In this document: one piece after another, positions 10,189-19,124 of the stretch | How positions within the stretch are numbered: the stretch's first letter is position 1 | Layout: each line of letters starts with the position of its first letter | Assembly (NCBI GenBank): GCA_965276715.1 | Contig: OZ255622.1 | Location: 1,860,001-1,924,000, forward strand | Direction: 5' to 3' | Length of the DNA: 64,000 bases | Origin: CAXTPV01 sp965276715 | GTDB taxonomy: Bacteria > Pseudomonadota > Alphaproteobacteria > Acetobacterales > Acetobacteraceae | Position numbers and translations under genes: made by a program | The notes under the pieces: generated by a model | What the model was told of the DNA's origin: nothing | Databases searched by the model: none | What the model saw: the letters and a program-made list of their open reading frames with translations, nothing else

Positions 10189-11306
10189 CCGCGAACCAGT
10201 TCACGGACTGCCGCGGGAAGCTGCTTGAGCGGCAGGACGGAGCGGCAGAGGCCGGCATTGGCGATGGCGCCGGGCATGCCCCAGACGACGCTGCTGTCTT
10301 CGTCCTGGGCAAGAGCGCTGCCGCCGAGCCCGACGATGGCCTGGGTTCCGACAAGCCCATCGCGCCCCATGCCGGTCAACATGACGACGAGGGTTCTGGG
10401 ACCGCAAGCGGAGGCGGCGCTCCGAAGCATGACGTCGACCGACGGACGGCAGAAATTCTCGGGTGGTGCATCCGAGAGGGCGATCGCGAGCCCTTTCGGA
10501 ACCGCGCGGATGGTCATGTGCCGCCCGCCGGGCGCGATGGCGATCTCGTCGGCCTGCAGGATCTCACCTTCGCGTCCCTCGCGGCATTTCATGACGCCCA
10601 GCTTCGTGATCTGATCGGCGAGAAGCGGAATGAAGCTCGCCGGCATATGCTGGGTCAGGATGACGGGGATGCCGAGACCGGAGCCAAGTTCTCGAAAGAA
10701 GGTGAACAGGGCTTGCGGGCCTCCTGTCGAACTGCCGATGGCAAGGAGCACGGGGCGTTGCGACCGCACCCGCGCGGTCACTGCGCCGGTGATCGCGCGG
10801 TGAGGAACGGAAGGCATCCGTTCCATCGGTGGCCGCTGCTCGTTGCGCCGAAGGCGGCCGAGGCCGCGGACCTTGGCGACGATCTCGGCCCTGAAATCCT
10901 CGTCTCCGAAGGTTCCCGTCGTGCTCGGCTTTGGAACATAATCGGCCGCACCGAGACCAAGCGCCTCGACCGTGACGCTCGCCCCACGCAGCGTCAAGGT
11001 CGATGCCATGATCACACGAAGCGTCGGATCGATGCCCAGAAGCACCGGCAACGCCGTCATCCCGTCCATGATCGGCATCTCGATGTCCAGAACCACGACG
11101 TCGATGGCGCGATGCCATGATCTGATCGCATCGATGGCGGCCTGCCCGTCACGCACGCTCGCCACCACTTCGAGATCCGCCTCCGCGCGCAACATCCTTC
11201 CAATGGCACCGCGAATGACCAGCGAATCGTCACAGACCAGCACCCTGATCCTGCCCTGATCGAGCGGCACGTCCGGATCGGCGGGCGTCAAGGATGAGCG
11301 GCTCAT
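10185..11306 (-). CDS. cheB: Chemotaxis response regulator / protein-glutamate methylesterase CheB
   Basis: 373 aa. Demethylates or deamidates chemoreceptors when phosphorylated by CheA. The receiver domain (about 20-140) has acidic pocket D26-D27 and phospho-acceptor D74 in VVLDIEMPIMDG. The methylesterase domain (about 180-370) has the catalytic Ser in GSSTGGPQAL, His in TQHMP and Asp in MLTGMGRDG. Its ATG overlaps the cheY stop by 4 bp, indicating translational coupling. Confidence 0.95.
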   Translation of the reverse strand: MSRSSLTPADPDVPLDQGRIRVLVCDDSLVIRGAIGRMLRAEADLEVVASVRDGQAAIDAIRSWHRAIDVVVLDIEMPIMDGMTALPVLLGIDPTLRVIMASTLTLRGASVTVEALGLGAADYVPKPSTTGTFGDEDFRAEIVAKVRGLGRLRRNEQRPPMERMPSVPHRAITGAVTARVRSQRPVLLAIGSSTGGPQALFTFFRELGSGLGIPVILTQHMPASFIPLLADQITKLGVMKCREGREGEILQADEIAIAPGGRHMTIRAVPKGLAIALSDAPPENFCRPSVDVMLRSAASACGPRTLVVMLTGMGRDGLVGTQAIVGLGGSALAQDEDSSVVWGMPGAIANAGLCRSVLPLKQLPAAVRELVRG

Positions 11307-11686
11307 AGAAGACCAAGCTGCGAGAATTTGCCGAGGAGTATGTCGTCGTTGAACGGCTTCATCACGTACTCCTGGGCACCGCTCTCAAGCGCACGAACGA
11401 TGAAGTCGATGTCGTTTTCTGTGGTGCAGAGGATCACGGTCGGCCTGCCCGGTCCGAATTCCGATCGCAATGCGTCCAGGAACTGGATTCCGTTCATGAC
11501 CGGCATGTTCCAATCCAGCACGATGCAGTCTGGCATCCGATCGCGGCAGGAATGCAATGCCTCCAGCCCGTTCGTTGCCTCCGAGACAAGCACGCCGACC
11601 TTCTCGAGTGTCGATCGAGTGATACGCCGTATCGTCCTGCTGTCATCGACAACCAGGCAGTGCAGCACCTGCGCGTTCTGCGTCAT
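11303..11686 (-). CDS. cheY: CheY-like chemotaxis response regulator
   Basis: 127 aa single-domain receiver. Acidic pocket DD in LVVDDSRTIRR, phospho-acceptor D58 in IVLDWNMPVMNG, the conserved Thr in ILCTTEN and the KPF motif near the C-terminus are all visible. It has no output domain, so it should act by binding the flagellar switch or as a phosphate sink. It lies 4 bp after cheW. A second CheY-like gene is at 43525. Confidence 0.92.
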   Translation of the reverse strand: MTQNAQVLHCLVVDDSRTIRRITRSTLEKVGVLVSEATNGLEALHSCRDRMPDCIVLDWNMPVMNGIQFLDALRSEFGPGRPTVILCTTENDIDFIVRALESGAQEYVMKPFNDDILLGKFSQLGLL

Positions 11687-11690
11687 CGGG

Positions 11691-12209
11691 TCAGTGCGAC
11701 GCGCTGCTGAGTGCCAGAAGCGGTTCAAGATCGAGCAGCGCCAGAAGACCCTCGTCGAGCTTATAGACGCATGTCGCATAATGCGCCCACGCCTGAGGAA
11801 GTCCGATTGGCTTCGGACAGCGTCTCGATCTCGGGAGCGAGACGACCTCGTTGACCTGGTCGACCAGCAGGGCGTACAGCGTCGACCCATGTTCCACGAC
11901 GATCGCCGTCCGGCCATGGTGCCGGTCGAGGCGATCGATCTGTCCCCCTGAAGAGAGACGCCGGCGAAGATCGATCGCGGTGACGATCCGCCCACGCAGG
12001 TTGAGGTTGCCCGCCACCTCGCCTGGCGCAAGCGGAACGAGGCTGAGCTCGAAACGGTCGAGGATGTCGCGCACGCTGGTGACCGGCAACCCGCAGAGTT
12101 GCTTGTCGAGAAGGAACAGAACGGTCTTCTCGCATGAAGCGGATGAATTCGCCGCACTCCACGGCTCCGTCCCTTGCTGGATGGCGCCGGCCTCACCGTT
12201 GAGGTTCAT
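11691..12209 (-). CDS. cheW: Chemotaxis adaptor protein CheW
   Basis: 172 aa, beginning MNLNGEAGAIQQ. Couples chemoreceptors to CheA. The beta-barrel fold pattern is recognisable: VLFLLDKQLCGLPVTSVRDIL, LVPLAPGEVAGNLNLRGRIVTAIDLR, YALLVDQVNEVVSLP and VYKLDEGLLALLDLEPLL. Upstream in-frame codons overlap the end of cheA and lack family similarity, so the internal ATG is used. Between cheA and cheY in the operon. Confidence 0.9.
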   Translation of the reverse strand: MNLNGEAGAIQQGTEPWSAANSSASCEKTVLFLLDKQLCGLPVTSVRDILDRFELSLVPLAPGEVAGNLNLRGRIVTAIDLRRRLSSGGQIDRLDRHHGRTAIVVEHGSTLYALLVDQVNEVVSLPRSRRCPKPIGLPQAWAHYATCVYKLDEGLLALLDLEPLLALSSASH

Positions 12210-12223
12210 CGGTGTCACTCCCT

Positions 12224-14473
12224 TCAGGCTGCCTTGAGAGCACTCGAACCGCCGCGACGGCCAGGCGCTGCCGAACCCGCCGCATGGCTCGCCTTGGCCA
12301 GCCACCACGCATGATCGATCACCTCCGTCGCGCGGCCCGCGATGATCGCCGTTCCGATGACGCCCTCGTGCGCGCTGCCGAGTTCGATCCTCAGCGCGCT
12401 CTCGACGATGTCGACGATGCCACTGACCATCAGGCCGACCCGTCGTTCTCCATCCTCGAAGACAAGAACCGGCTGCTCGCTGCCGCTCGAGCCGGTCGTG
12501 ATGGAGACGAGAGGCATCAGTTGTTCCCTGTACTGGATCACCGGGATGCCACCGGAGCGCTCGATCTTGCTGCTCGGGAAAAGCTCCATTCTCGCAACCG
12601 CGTCGAGCGCGACCGCCTTGACTTCATCATCGGCCCGGAAGAGCAGCACAGGCGTGCTCGGATCTCCGGCACTGGTGGGCGCCGGAATGTCGGCGACATG
12701 AGAGCTGCCGCTGAAACCGATCGCTTGTGCGATCCCGCTCGGATCGAGGATCATGGTGACCGACCCATCGCCGAGGATCGTGTTGCCGCCGAAGATCGTC
12801 AGATGACGGAGAACCGGTGCGACGGGTTTGACGACGATCTCCTCGGTATCGAAGACTTCATCGACAACGAGACCGAACATGGCACCGCCGGCCTGCATGA
12901 CCGCGACGATGTGATCCGCATCGGAAGGCCGTTCGACGTCGAGGTCGAGCAGCGAGGCGAGATCCGCCAGCGGCAGAAGTCGGTCGCGCAATCGAAGCAC
13001 CTCGGAGCCCCCGATATGTCCGATCTCGATGGCGGTGCCTTTGCTTTCGCGGCCGACGCGCACGAGTTCGACGACACCGAGCTGCGGCACCACGAAGCGT
13101 TGACCGCCGGCCGCCACGATCAGGCCCGGAACAATGGCAAGTGTCAGCGGAATGCGGATTGTCAGCACGGTGCCCTGTCCGGCAACGCTTCTCAGCTCCA
13201 CGGCGCCGCTGATACGCTCGATATTGGTCTTGACCACGTCCATCCCGACACCCCGCCCCGAGACCGAGGTGACCGCGGCGGCTGTCGAGAACCCCGGCAT
13301 GAAGACGAAGCGCTGTATCTGCGCGTCGGTCATCCCCGCGACTTCCTGTTCAGTGGCGAGGTTCTGCGCGACCGCCTTCGCCTTGATGCGGGCGAGATCG
13401 AGGCCGCGCCCATCATCGGAGATCTCGATGATGACGTGTCCGCCCTCGTGGAACGCCTTGAGCGCGATCCGCCCGACAGGACTCTTGCCCGCCTTGACGC
13501 GCAGATCGCTTGTCTCCAAGCCGTGGTCCGCCGCATTGCGCACGATATGCGTCAGCGGATCGCGTATCTGCTCGAGGACCTGACGGTCGAGTTCGGTGTC
13601 GGCACCTTGCAGATCGAGTTCGATCTGCTTGCCCAGCTCGTGCGTCAAGTCGCGTATGAGCCGCGGCAGCTTGTTCCATGCATGGCCGATCGGCTGCATG
13701 CGCGTCTTCATCACGCTGTCCTGCAGCTCCGACGTCAGCCGTGACAGACGCTGGAGTGCCACGACGAACGGGTTGTCGTTCTGCGTCCGCGAGAGTTGGA
13801 GAAGCTGGTTGCGTGTCAGCACCAGCTCACCCACCAGCGTCATGAGCGTTTCGAGCGTCTCGACACCGACACGAATGGTCTGCGCGGCGAAGCACTGCTC
13901 GCCAGGTGCTGCCGATGATTGCATGATCGGATCGAGCGCCGGCTCCTCGTTCGCGACCGGAGCGTGCCGCTCCATCGCGGGCGGGACCGGCTCCGGACAG
14001 GGCCCCGGTGGCAGCGTTCGGCTCATCGTGTCCGAGGACGGAGCGCAGCGCGCCTTCTCGGCCGGCGCGATCTGTGGAACATGCCCTTCGGCGATCAGCT
14101 CGAGCGCCGTGATCAGGGGCAGATCATCGCCGGCCGGCTCGTGGCCGGATCGGCCGAGCTCGCCGACGATCATCTTGATCCGGTCCAGGGCCGCGAGGAC
14201 GTGATCGATGATCACCGATGACGCCTGCATCTTGCCGTCCCGAAGACGGCCCAGGACATCCTCCGCCGCGTGGGCGACCCGTTCGAGGCGAGGCAGGCCA
14301 AGGAAGCCGCATGTCCCCTTGATGGTGTGGACATGTCGGAAAATCAGCGAGAGCGTTTGCTTGTCGCCCGGTTGCCGTTCGAGTTCCACGACCGCGTTGT
14401 CGAGCTCGGGCAGGCCCTCGTTCACCTCGGTCAGGAAGTCTGTCAGCAGGTCGTCCAAGGTCGAGGCTCCCAA
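12224..14473 (-). CDS. cheA: Chemotaxis histidine kinase CheA with duplicated CheW-like region
   Basis: 749 aa. Autophosphorylates and passes phosphate to CheY and CheB. The HPt domain holds His49 in HVHTIKGTCGF. There follow a dimerisation domain with TLMTLVGELVLTRNQL and an HATPase domain with HIVRNAADHGLE, ISDDGRGLD and GRGVGMDVV. A first CheW-like domain runs from about residue 470. After it the protein continues with a second CheW-like segment (VLLFRADDEVKAVALDAVARME, then RVGLMVSGIVDIVES) rather than ending. The extra domain is an uncommon feature. First gene of the che operon, 39 bp after rdgB. Confidence 0.93.
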   Translation of the reverse strand: MGASTLDDLLTDFLTEVNEGLPELDNAVVELERQPGDKQTLSLIFRHVHTIKGTCGFLGLPRLERVAHAAEDVLGRLRDGKMQASSVIIDHVLAALDRIKMIVGELGRSGHEPAGDDLPLITALELIAEGHVPQIAPAEKARCAPSSDTMSRTLPPGPCPEPVPPAMERHAPVANEEPALDPIMQSSAAPGEQCFAAQTIRVGVETLETLMTLVGELVLTRNQLLQLSRTQNDNPFVVALQRLSRLTSELQDSVMKTRMQPIGHAWNKLPRLIRDLTHELGKQIELDLQGADTELDRQVLEQIRDPLTHIVRNAADHGLETSDLRVKAGKSPVGRIALKAFHEGGHVIIEISDDGRGLDLARIKAKAVAQNLATEQEVAGMTDAQIQRFVFMPGFSTAAAVTSVSGRGVGMDVVKTNIERISGAVELRSVAGQGTVLTIRIPLTLAIVPGLIVAAGGQRFVVPQLGVVELVRVGRESKGTAIEIGHIGGSEVLRLRDRLLPLADLASLLDLDVERPSDADHIVAVMQAGGAMFGLVVDEVFDTEEIVVKPVAPVLRHLTIFGGNTILGDGSVTMILDPSGIAQAIGFSGSSHVADIPAPTSAGDPSTPVLLFRADDEVKAVALDAVARMELFPSSKIERSGGIPVIQYREQLMPLVSITTGSSGSEQPVLVFEDGERRVGLMVSGIVDIVESALRIELGSAHEGVIGTAIIAGRATEVIDHAWWLAKASHAAGSAAPGRRGGSSALKAA

Positions 14474-14512
14474 GCAGGGAGGACAACCTGACAGACCATC
14501 ACGAAGGAACGG

Positions 14513-15106
14513 TTAAGGGAGGCACATCCGCGAGAATGCCTCGAATGCCCGTGCCCGGTGGCTGATCGCGGCTTTTGCCTCGCTCGTCATCTCGGCGAAT
14601 GTCGACACGCTTCCGTCCGGAACGAACATCGGATCGTATCCGAAACCGAACTCGCCGCGAGGCGGCCAGACCCACCGGCCGTCGATGCGCCCCTCGAACG
14701 GTGCGGCTTCGCCGCCGGGCCACGCGACCGCCAGCACGCAGATGAACGAGGCGCGACGATCCGGAAGTTCGGCCGCGGCATCGAAAACCCGTGTCATGGC
14801 CGACGCATGATCACCGTTCGCGGCCCACCGCGCGGAGAGGACGCCAGGCGCCCCGCCGAGTGACGCGACGGCGAAGCCGCTATCGTCGGCGAGCGCCGGC
14901 CAGCCTGACAGCTCGGCGGCCTCGCGCGCCTTGATGATCGCATTGAGGGCGAAATCATCCGCCGTCTCCTCTGGCGCCTCCAGGCCGAGTGCCCGTGCCT
15001 CCAGCACCGTCAGGCCATACCGCTCCAGTGCGCCACGAAGCTCGGTGATCTTGCCTGGATTGTGCGTGGCGAGAACGATGCGGTCGCCTCCGACGAAGCG
15101 CCTCAC
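14513..15106 (-). CDS. rdgB: RdgB/HAM1 family non-canonical purine NTP pyrophosphatase
   Basis: About 197 aa. Hydrolyses dITP and XTP to monophosphates, keeping deaminated purines out of DNA. Signatures: ATHNPGKITELR, ADDSGFAV, GVLSARWA, FGFGYDPMF, TFAEMTSEAKAAISHR. The GTG at 15106 gives the family N-terminus and starts 4 bp after the rph stop. Another in-frame GTG at 15136 would overlap rph by 26 bp and lacks an upstream Shine-Dalgarno, so the start is slightly uncertain. Probably an rph-rdgB unit. Confidence 0.92.
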   Translation of the reverse strand: MRRFVGGDRIVLATHNPGKITELRGALERYGLTVLEARALGLEAPEETADDFALNAIIKAREAAELSGWPALADDSGFAVASLGGAPGVLSARWAANGDHASAMTRVFDAAAELPDRRASFICVLAVAWPGGEAAPFEGRIDGRWVWPPRGEFGFGYDPMFVPDGSVSTFAEMTSEAKAAISHRARAFEAFSRMCLP

Positions 15107-15110
15107 GACG

Positions 15111-15833
15111 TCAGCCCGTTCCCTCCATCGCCTCACGCTGCCGTGCGAACAGCTCGTCCGTGCCGCGGCGCGCGAGCAGAAGCATCGCCGTGAACGAATG
15201 CTCCGAGAACGGGGCGCCTTCCGCGGTGCCCTGGATTTCGACGATGCCGCCGGCGTCGGTCAGCACGAAATTGGCGTCCGCGTCCGCGCTGCTGTCCTCC
15301 TCGTAGTCGAGGTCCAGGAGAGCCTCGCCCTGGCGGAGACCGCACGAGACCGCCGCGACCTGGCAGCGCAAGGGCAGCGTCGCCAGGAGCCCTGCCGCCA
15401 TGCGCCGGCGCAGAGCCAGGCCGAGCGCCACGTAGCCGCCGGTGATCGACGCGCAACGCGTGCCCCCGTCGGCATTGAGGACGTCGCAGTCGATCGTGAT
15501 CGTGATCTCACCCAGGGCGGCGCGGTCCGTCACCGAGCGCAGCGACCGTCCGATCAGACGCTGGATTTCCTGGGTGCGGCCGGACTGCTTGCCGCGGGCG
15601 GCCTCGCGGTCGCCTCGCGTGTGCGTCGCACGAGGCAGCATCCCGTATTCGGCGGTGACCCAGCCCTGGCCGGAGTTGCGCAGAAAACCCGGGACCCGCG
15701 CCTCGATGCTGGCCGCGCACAGCACCTCCGTATGGCCCATTCGCACCAGGCACGACCCTTCGGCGTGGCGCGCGAAGCCGGGCTCGAACGAGACCGGCCG
15801 CAGGGCGTCGGCGGCCCGGGCATCGTGGCGCAT
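15111..15833 (-). CDS. rph: Ribonuclease PH
   Basis: 240 aa, family length. Phosphorolytic exoribonuclease that trims tRNA 3' ends. Motifs: FEPGFARHAEGSCLVRMGHTEVLC, GWVTAEYGMLPRATHTR, SGRTQEIQRLIGRSLR, DCDVLNADGGTRCASI and DLDYEEDSSADADANFVLT, which includes the catalytic aspartates. Divergent from hrcA across 85 bp, the classical alphaproteobacterial rdgB-rph / hrcA arrangement. Confidence 0.96.
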   Translation of the reverse strand: MRHDARAADALRPVSFEPGFARHAEGSCLVRMGHTEVLCAASIEARVPGFLRNSGQGWVTAEYGMLPRATHTRGDREAARGKQSGRTQEIQRLIGRSLRSVTDRAALGEITITIDCDVLNADGGTRCASITGGYVALGLALRRRMAAGLLATLPLRCQVAAVSCGLRQGEALLDLDYEEDSSADADANFVLTDAGGIVEIQGTAEGAPFSEHSFTAMLLLARRGTDELFARQREAMEGTG

Positions 15834-15918
15834 GGCGAGGATCCTCTGAGACCGGCGGGCAATCGGGTGCGATTGAGCGTCGGACGTTCAAACCACATCG
15901 TGATACGTCTATCCAGTC

Positions 15919-16989
15919 ATGGATCAGCAACCACCAAATCCGCGGCCGGCATCGGTCTCCGGCCTCGACGAGCGGTCGGCAGCCATTCTCCGCGAGATCG
16001 TCGAGCAGTACGTCGAAACCGGTGATCCCGTCGGCAGCCGCACGCTTTCGCGCCGGCTGCCACAGCCGCTGTCTCCCGCCACGATCCGCAACGTCATGGC
16101 CGACCTGACCGAGGCAGGCCTGCTGTTCTCCCCGCATACCTCGGCGGGCCGGCTGCCCACCGAGAAGGGGCTGCGTCTGTTCGTCGACGGCCTGCTTCAA
16201 TTCGGGCAGCTCACCGAGGAAGAGCAGGCCTCCATCTCCGGCTCGCTCGAAGCCCGTGGCCGCTCGATGGAGGACACGCTGTCGGACGCGTCCTTGATGT
16301 TGTCCGGCCTCTCGGCCGCCGCCGGCCTGGTGCTCGCGCCCAAATCCGAAGGCGTCATCAAGCATATCGAGTTCGTGGCCCTCGGCTCCGGACGTGCCCT
16401 CGTCATCCTTGTCGGTGCCGACGGGCTGGTCGAGAACCGGGTCATCGAGACGCCCCCCGGTCTGCCGCCCTCCGCGCTCGTCGAGGCCGCCAACTACCTC
16501 AATTCGCACGTCAAGAGCCGCCCGCTCGCCGATCTGCGCAAGCTGGTCGCCGACGACATGGCCGCCAATCGCACCGCACTCGACGCGCTCGCCAGCTCCG
16601 TCGTCGAGAGCGGCTTGGCCACCTGGACCGACACCGGCCGTGGCGGCTCGTTGATCGTCCGGGGCCAGGGCCGGCTCCTGGCCGACGTCACCGAGGTCGA
16701 ACGTCTCTCGACCATCCGGATGCTGTTCGATCGGCTGGAAACCCAGGAGACGATGCTGCGGCTTCTCGACCTCGCCGAGCAGTCCGACGGGGTGCGCATC
16801 TTCATCGGCGCCGAAAGCGGGCTGTTCGGTCTGGCGGGCATGTCGATGGTGGTCGCGCCGACCCGGAGTCAGGCCACGAACCGGATCGTGGGCGCCATCG
16901 GCGTAATCGGACCGACACGCCTCAATTATGGCCGGATCATCCCCGTCGTGGACTACACCGCGCGCATCATCAGCGGTCTGCTGGGCTGA
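15919..16989 (+). CDS. hrcA: Heat-inducible transcription repressor HrcA
   Basis: 356 aa. Represses chaperone operons by binding CIRCE operators; GroEL modulates it. The N-terminal winged helix (LDERSAAILREIVEQYVETGDPVGSRTLSRR, SPATIRNVMADL) and the GLLFSPHTSAGRLPTEKGLR segment are diagnostic. The GAF-like and dimerisation regions follow, ending with VGAIGVIGPTRLNYGRIIPVVDY. grpE is not downstream; a minus-strand gene follows instead. No CIRCE sequence is seen in the 85-bp upstream gap. Confidence 0.95.
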   Translation: MDQQPPNPRPASVSGLDERSAAILREIVEQYVETGDPVGSRTLSRRLPQPLSPATIRNVMADLTEAGLLFSPHTSAGRLPTEKGLRLFVDGLLQFGQLTEEEQASISGSLEARGRSMEDTLSDASLMLSGLSAAAGLVLAPKSEGVIKHIEFVALGSGRALVILVGADGLVENRVIETPPGLPPSALVEAANYLNSHVKSRPLADLRKLVADDMAANRTALDALASSVVESGLATWTDTGRGGSLIVRGQGRLLADVTEVERLSTIRMLFDRLETQETMLRLLDLAEQSDGVRIFIGAESGLFGLAGMSMVVAPTRSQATNRIVGAIGVIGPTRLNYGRIIPVVDYTARIISGLLG

Positions 16990-17170
16990 GCGACCGCGCC
17001 TCCTCGACCAGCATGACCGGAATGCCGCCCCGTATCGGGAAGGCGAGACCGGCCTTCTCGCTGATCAATTCGTTGGCCTGTCGATCATAGACGAGTCCCT
17101 CACGGGTCACGGGACAGACCAGCATCGACAGCAATCGAGGGTCGAGAATCGGCTCCGGATCAGGTGGCAC
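16970..17170 (-). CDS. Trm112-family small zinc-ribbon-like protein
   Basis: 66 aa with a GTG start. Matches the bacterial Trm112/YcaR pattern: LDPRLLSMLVCPVT, then LISEKAGLAFPIRGGIPVMLVEEAR. Only one Cys of the ancestral zinc ribbon remains, which is common in bacterial members. The role is unclear; eukaryotic Trm112 activates methyltransferases. It overlaps the preceding Lon-domain gene by 11 bp and the 3' end of hrcA by 20 bp. Confidence 0.85.
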   Translation of the reverse strand: MPPDPEPILDPRLLSMLVCPVTREGLVYDRQANELISEKAGLAFPIRGGIPVMLVEEARSLSPADR

Positions 17171-17876
17171 GGCCCGGTGCCTCTTCGTCGCCCTCGTGGC
17201 TTCCGATCTCCAGCAGGGCGTGAAGATCCTGGGCGCGTTGCACTTCGTCCGGCGCTTCGAGAAGCATCTGCTTCTCCATGTCCGTGAACGGGCAGACCAT
17301 GCAGAGTGTCGTGACCAGACTATCGTCGTCCATCTGGGTCACCGCATCCCAGTTCGCATCCAGTCCCCGTCGGCCGAAATACCGCCGGAGCGAGCCGATC
17401 AACGCCTCCCGATCGATCGACGGCGCGAGCGCCGGTCCCAGATCGAGCTCGAAGCCGCCGAAATCGGCCGTCACCGATCGAAAACCCCGGTAGAGGGGTC
17501 GTTCCTCGACGAGGCTGAAGCGGGCCAGGCCGATGAGCGTGATCAGGTAGCACCCATCATCGGTCTCGGCGAACGAGGTGATCCGGCCAAGACATCCGAC
17601 CTTGTGCAGTCCGGTCCCGTCATTGGCAGCCTGGCTCGATTGGCGAGCAAGCGGCTGGATCATGCCGAACATGCGTCCAGCGGCCAGCGCCTCATCGACG
17701 AGATTGAGATATCTCGGCTCAAAGATATTCAGCGGCAGCCGACCGCGCGGCAGGAGAAGCGCCCGAGACAATGGAAAGATCGGAAAGATATGCGGAAGCG
17801 ATCCCACCATCGTCGATCGCGGCGCATCGTCCCGCCGGTCTTCGGGCCATACCGCACGGAATACCGGATTGTTCAT
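17160..17876 (-). CDS. Lon protease N-terminal (LON substrate-binding) domain protein
   Basis: 238 aa from an ATG giving MNNPVFRAVW. It contains only the LON substrate-binding domain: LPHIFPIFPLSRALLLPRGRLPLNIFEPRYLNLV, GMIQPL, GCLGRITSFAETDDGCYLITLIGLARF. There is no AAA+ or protease domain. Alphaproteobacteria commonly place this protein between a thioredoxin/TPR protein and a Trm112-like protein, as here (23 bp after the former). Function is undefined; a proteostasis link is inferred from context. Confidence 0.88.
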   Translation of the reverse strand: MNNPVFRAVWPEDRRDDAPRSTMVGSLPHIFPIFPLSRALLLPRGRLPLNIFEPRYLNLVDEALAAGRMFGMIQPLARQSSQAANDGTGLHKVGCLGRITSFAETDDGCYLITLIGLARFSLVEERPLYRGFRSVTADFGGFELDLGPALAPSIDREALIGSLRRYFGRRGLDANWDAVTQMDDDSLVTTLCMVCPFTDMEKQMLLEAPDEVQRAQDLHALLEIGSHEGDEEAPGRAT

Positions 17877-17899
17877 CGGGTAGCCGGGTTCGAGCTCGT

Positions 17900-18877
17900 T
17901 CAACTGAACAACAGGGCGGACATCCGGCGCCGCGCCTTGAGCGTGACGGCGTCGTCGCTGCCCCAGGCCTCGAACAGCCGTATCAACTGCAGGCGCGCTG
18001 CGCCATCGTTCCATGAGCGATCGCGTTTGAGGATCTCCAGAAGCTCGTCGGCGGCCGCCTCGCGATCACCGGTCGCGTTCAGGGCCGTCGCGAGATCGAG
18101 ACGGGCGGCGAAGTCCAGCGGGTCGGCGGACAGGCGCGCCCTCAGCGCCGACAGACCCGCCGCGGCGCGACGGCCCTCGGCGGCAAGCGCGATCGCCGAT
18201 CGCGCACCGGAGACCTCCGCATGATCGCGTATCTTCGCCGGCGCGCGATCCAGCGTCGCGGATGCCTCATCCTCCTCGTCGAGTGCCAGAAGCGCACGCG
18301 CCAGGCCGCCCCAAGCGTCGGGGTTCTCCGGCTCCTGCTCCAGCACCTGCGCATACAGCGAAGCGGCCTCTTCCGCCTGCCCTTCCTCAAGGCAGGACCG
18401 GGCTTGACTGGCCATCTCGGCCGCAGGCATTGCCCCCCCGGCCAGCTTGAGCAACGTCTCCGCGAAGCGCTTGATTTCGCTTTCCGGCAGGGCGCCCTGG
18501 AACATGTCGGCGATCTGACCCTGCCAGAACGCGGCGACGGTCGGGATCGACTGCATGGGAAGCCCGAGCTGACCGAGCTGGCTGACGAGCGCTCGGTTGG
18601 CGTCGACGTCGATCTTCACCAATCGAAGCCGCCCGTCGGCCGCCTGCACGACCCGCTCGAGCGCCGGGGTCAGTTGCTTGCAGGGGCCGCACCAGGTCGC
18701 CCAGAAATCGACCAGAACCGGCACGTCCCGGGATGCCTCGATGACATCCTGCATGAACGTGGACTGATCGCCGTCGATGATGAGGGCGCCTCGTCCCGAG
18801 TGAGCGGAACCGCCGGCTCCGGCATCGACCGAACCAGCCGGACGGACCGTCTTCTTCTGGCCGAGTATCATGTCCAT
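17900..18877 (-). CDS. CnoX/YbbN-type thioredoxin with TPR domain (co-chaperone)
   Basis: 325 aa cytoplasmic protein. A thioredoxin domain (about 30-145) keeps a full WCGPC motif (Cys63, Cys66), unlike E. coli CnoX, which lacks the catalytic pair. The C-terminal half has tetratricopeptide-type helices (ARSCLEEGQAEEAASLYAQVLEQEPENPDAWGGLARALL and similar). Homologues hold oxidised proteins for refolding by GroEL or DnaK. First of a three-gene minus-strand set with the LON-domain and Trm112-like genes. Confidence 0.9.
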   Translation of the reverse strand: MDMILGQKKTVRPAGSVDAGAGGSAHSGRGALIIDGDQSTFMQDVIEASRDVPVLVDFWATWCGPCKQLTPALERVVQAADGRLRLVKIDVDANRALVSQLGQLGLPMQSIPTVAAFWQGQIADMFQGALPESEIKRFAETLLKLAGGAMPAAEMASQARSCLEEGQAEEAASLYAQVLEQEPENPDAWGGLARALLALDEEDEASATLDRAPAKIRDHAEVSGARSAIALAAEGRRAAAGLSALRARLSADPLDFAARLDLATALNATGDREAAADELLEILKRDRSWNDGAARLQLIRLFEAWGSDDAVTLKARRRMSALLFS

Positions 18878-19049
18878 GGCTCGTCATCCTGGAACGTGGA
18901 ATCGTAAGGTGCCACCGCGCGTCGGCTCTTGCTAATTGGGATAAAGTTGGGACCTCGCGTTTGGCTGGCAAGGACGACGACCCGGATCGATGAAGCTGGA
19001 TGCCTCTTGTCAGAAGCGGTGCCCGCGCGTAAGCACCGCCTCCTCGGAT

Positions 19050-19124
19050 GCGGGCGTAGCTCAGGGGTAGAGCACAACCTTGCCAAGGTTGGGGTCGAGG
19101 GTTCGAATCCCTTCGCCCGCTCCA
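19050..19124 (+). tRNA. tRNA-Gly (anticodon GCC)
   Basis: Full cloverleaf: acceptor GCGGGCG pairs with CGCCCGC; D-arm GCTCAGGGGTAGAGC; anticodon arm CAACC-TTGCCAA-GGTTG with anticodon GCC; T-arm GAGGG-TTCGAAT-CCCTT; CCA is encoded. The accessory, gene-poor stretch begins directly downstream. Confidence 0.97.

Noticed and set aside
15834..15918. Searched for a CIRCE operator between rph and hrcA
   Set aside because: No TTAGCACTC-N9-GAGTGCTAA-like repeat is present.
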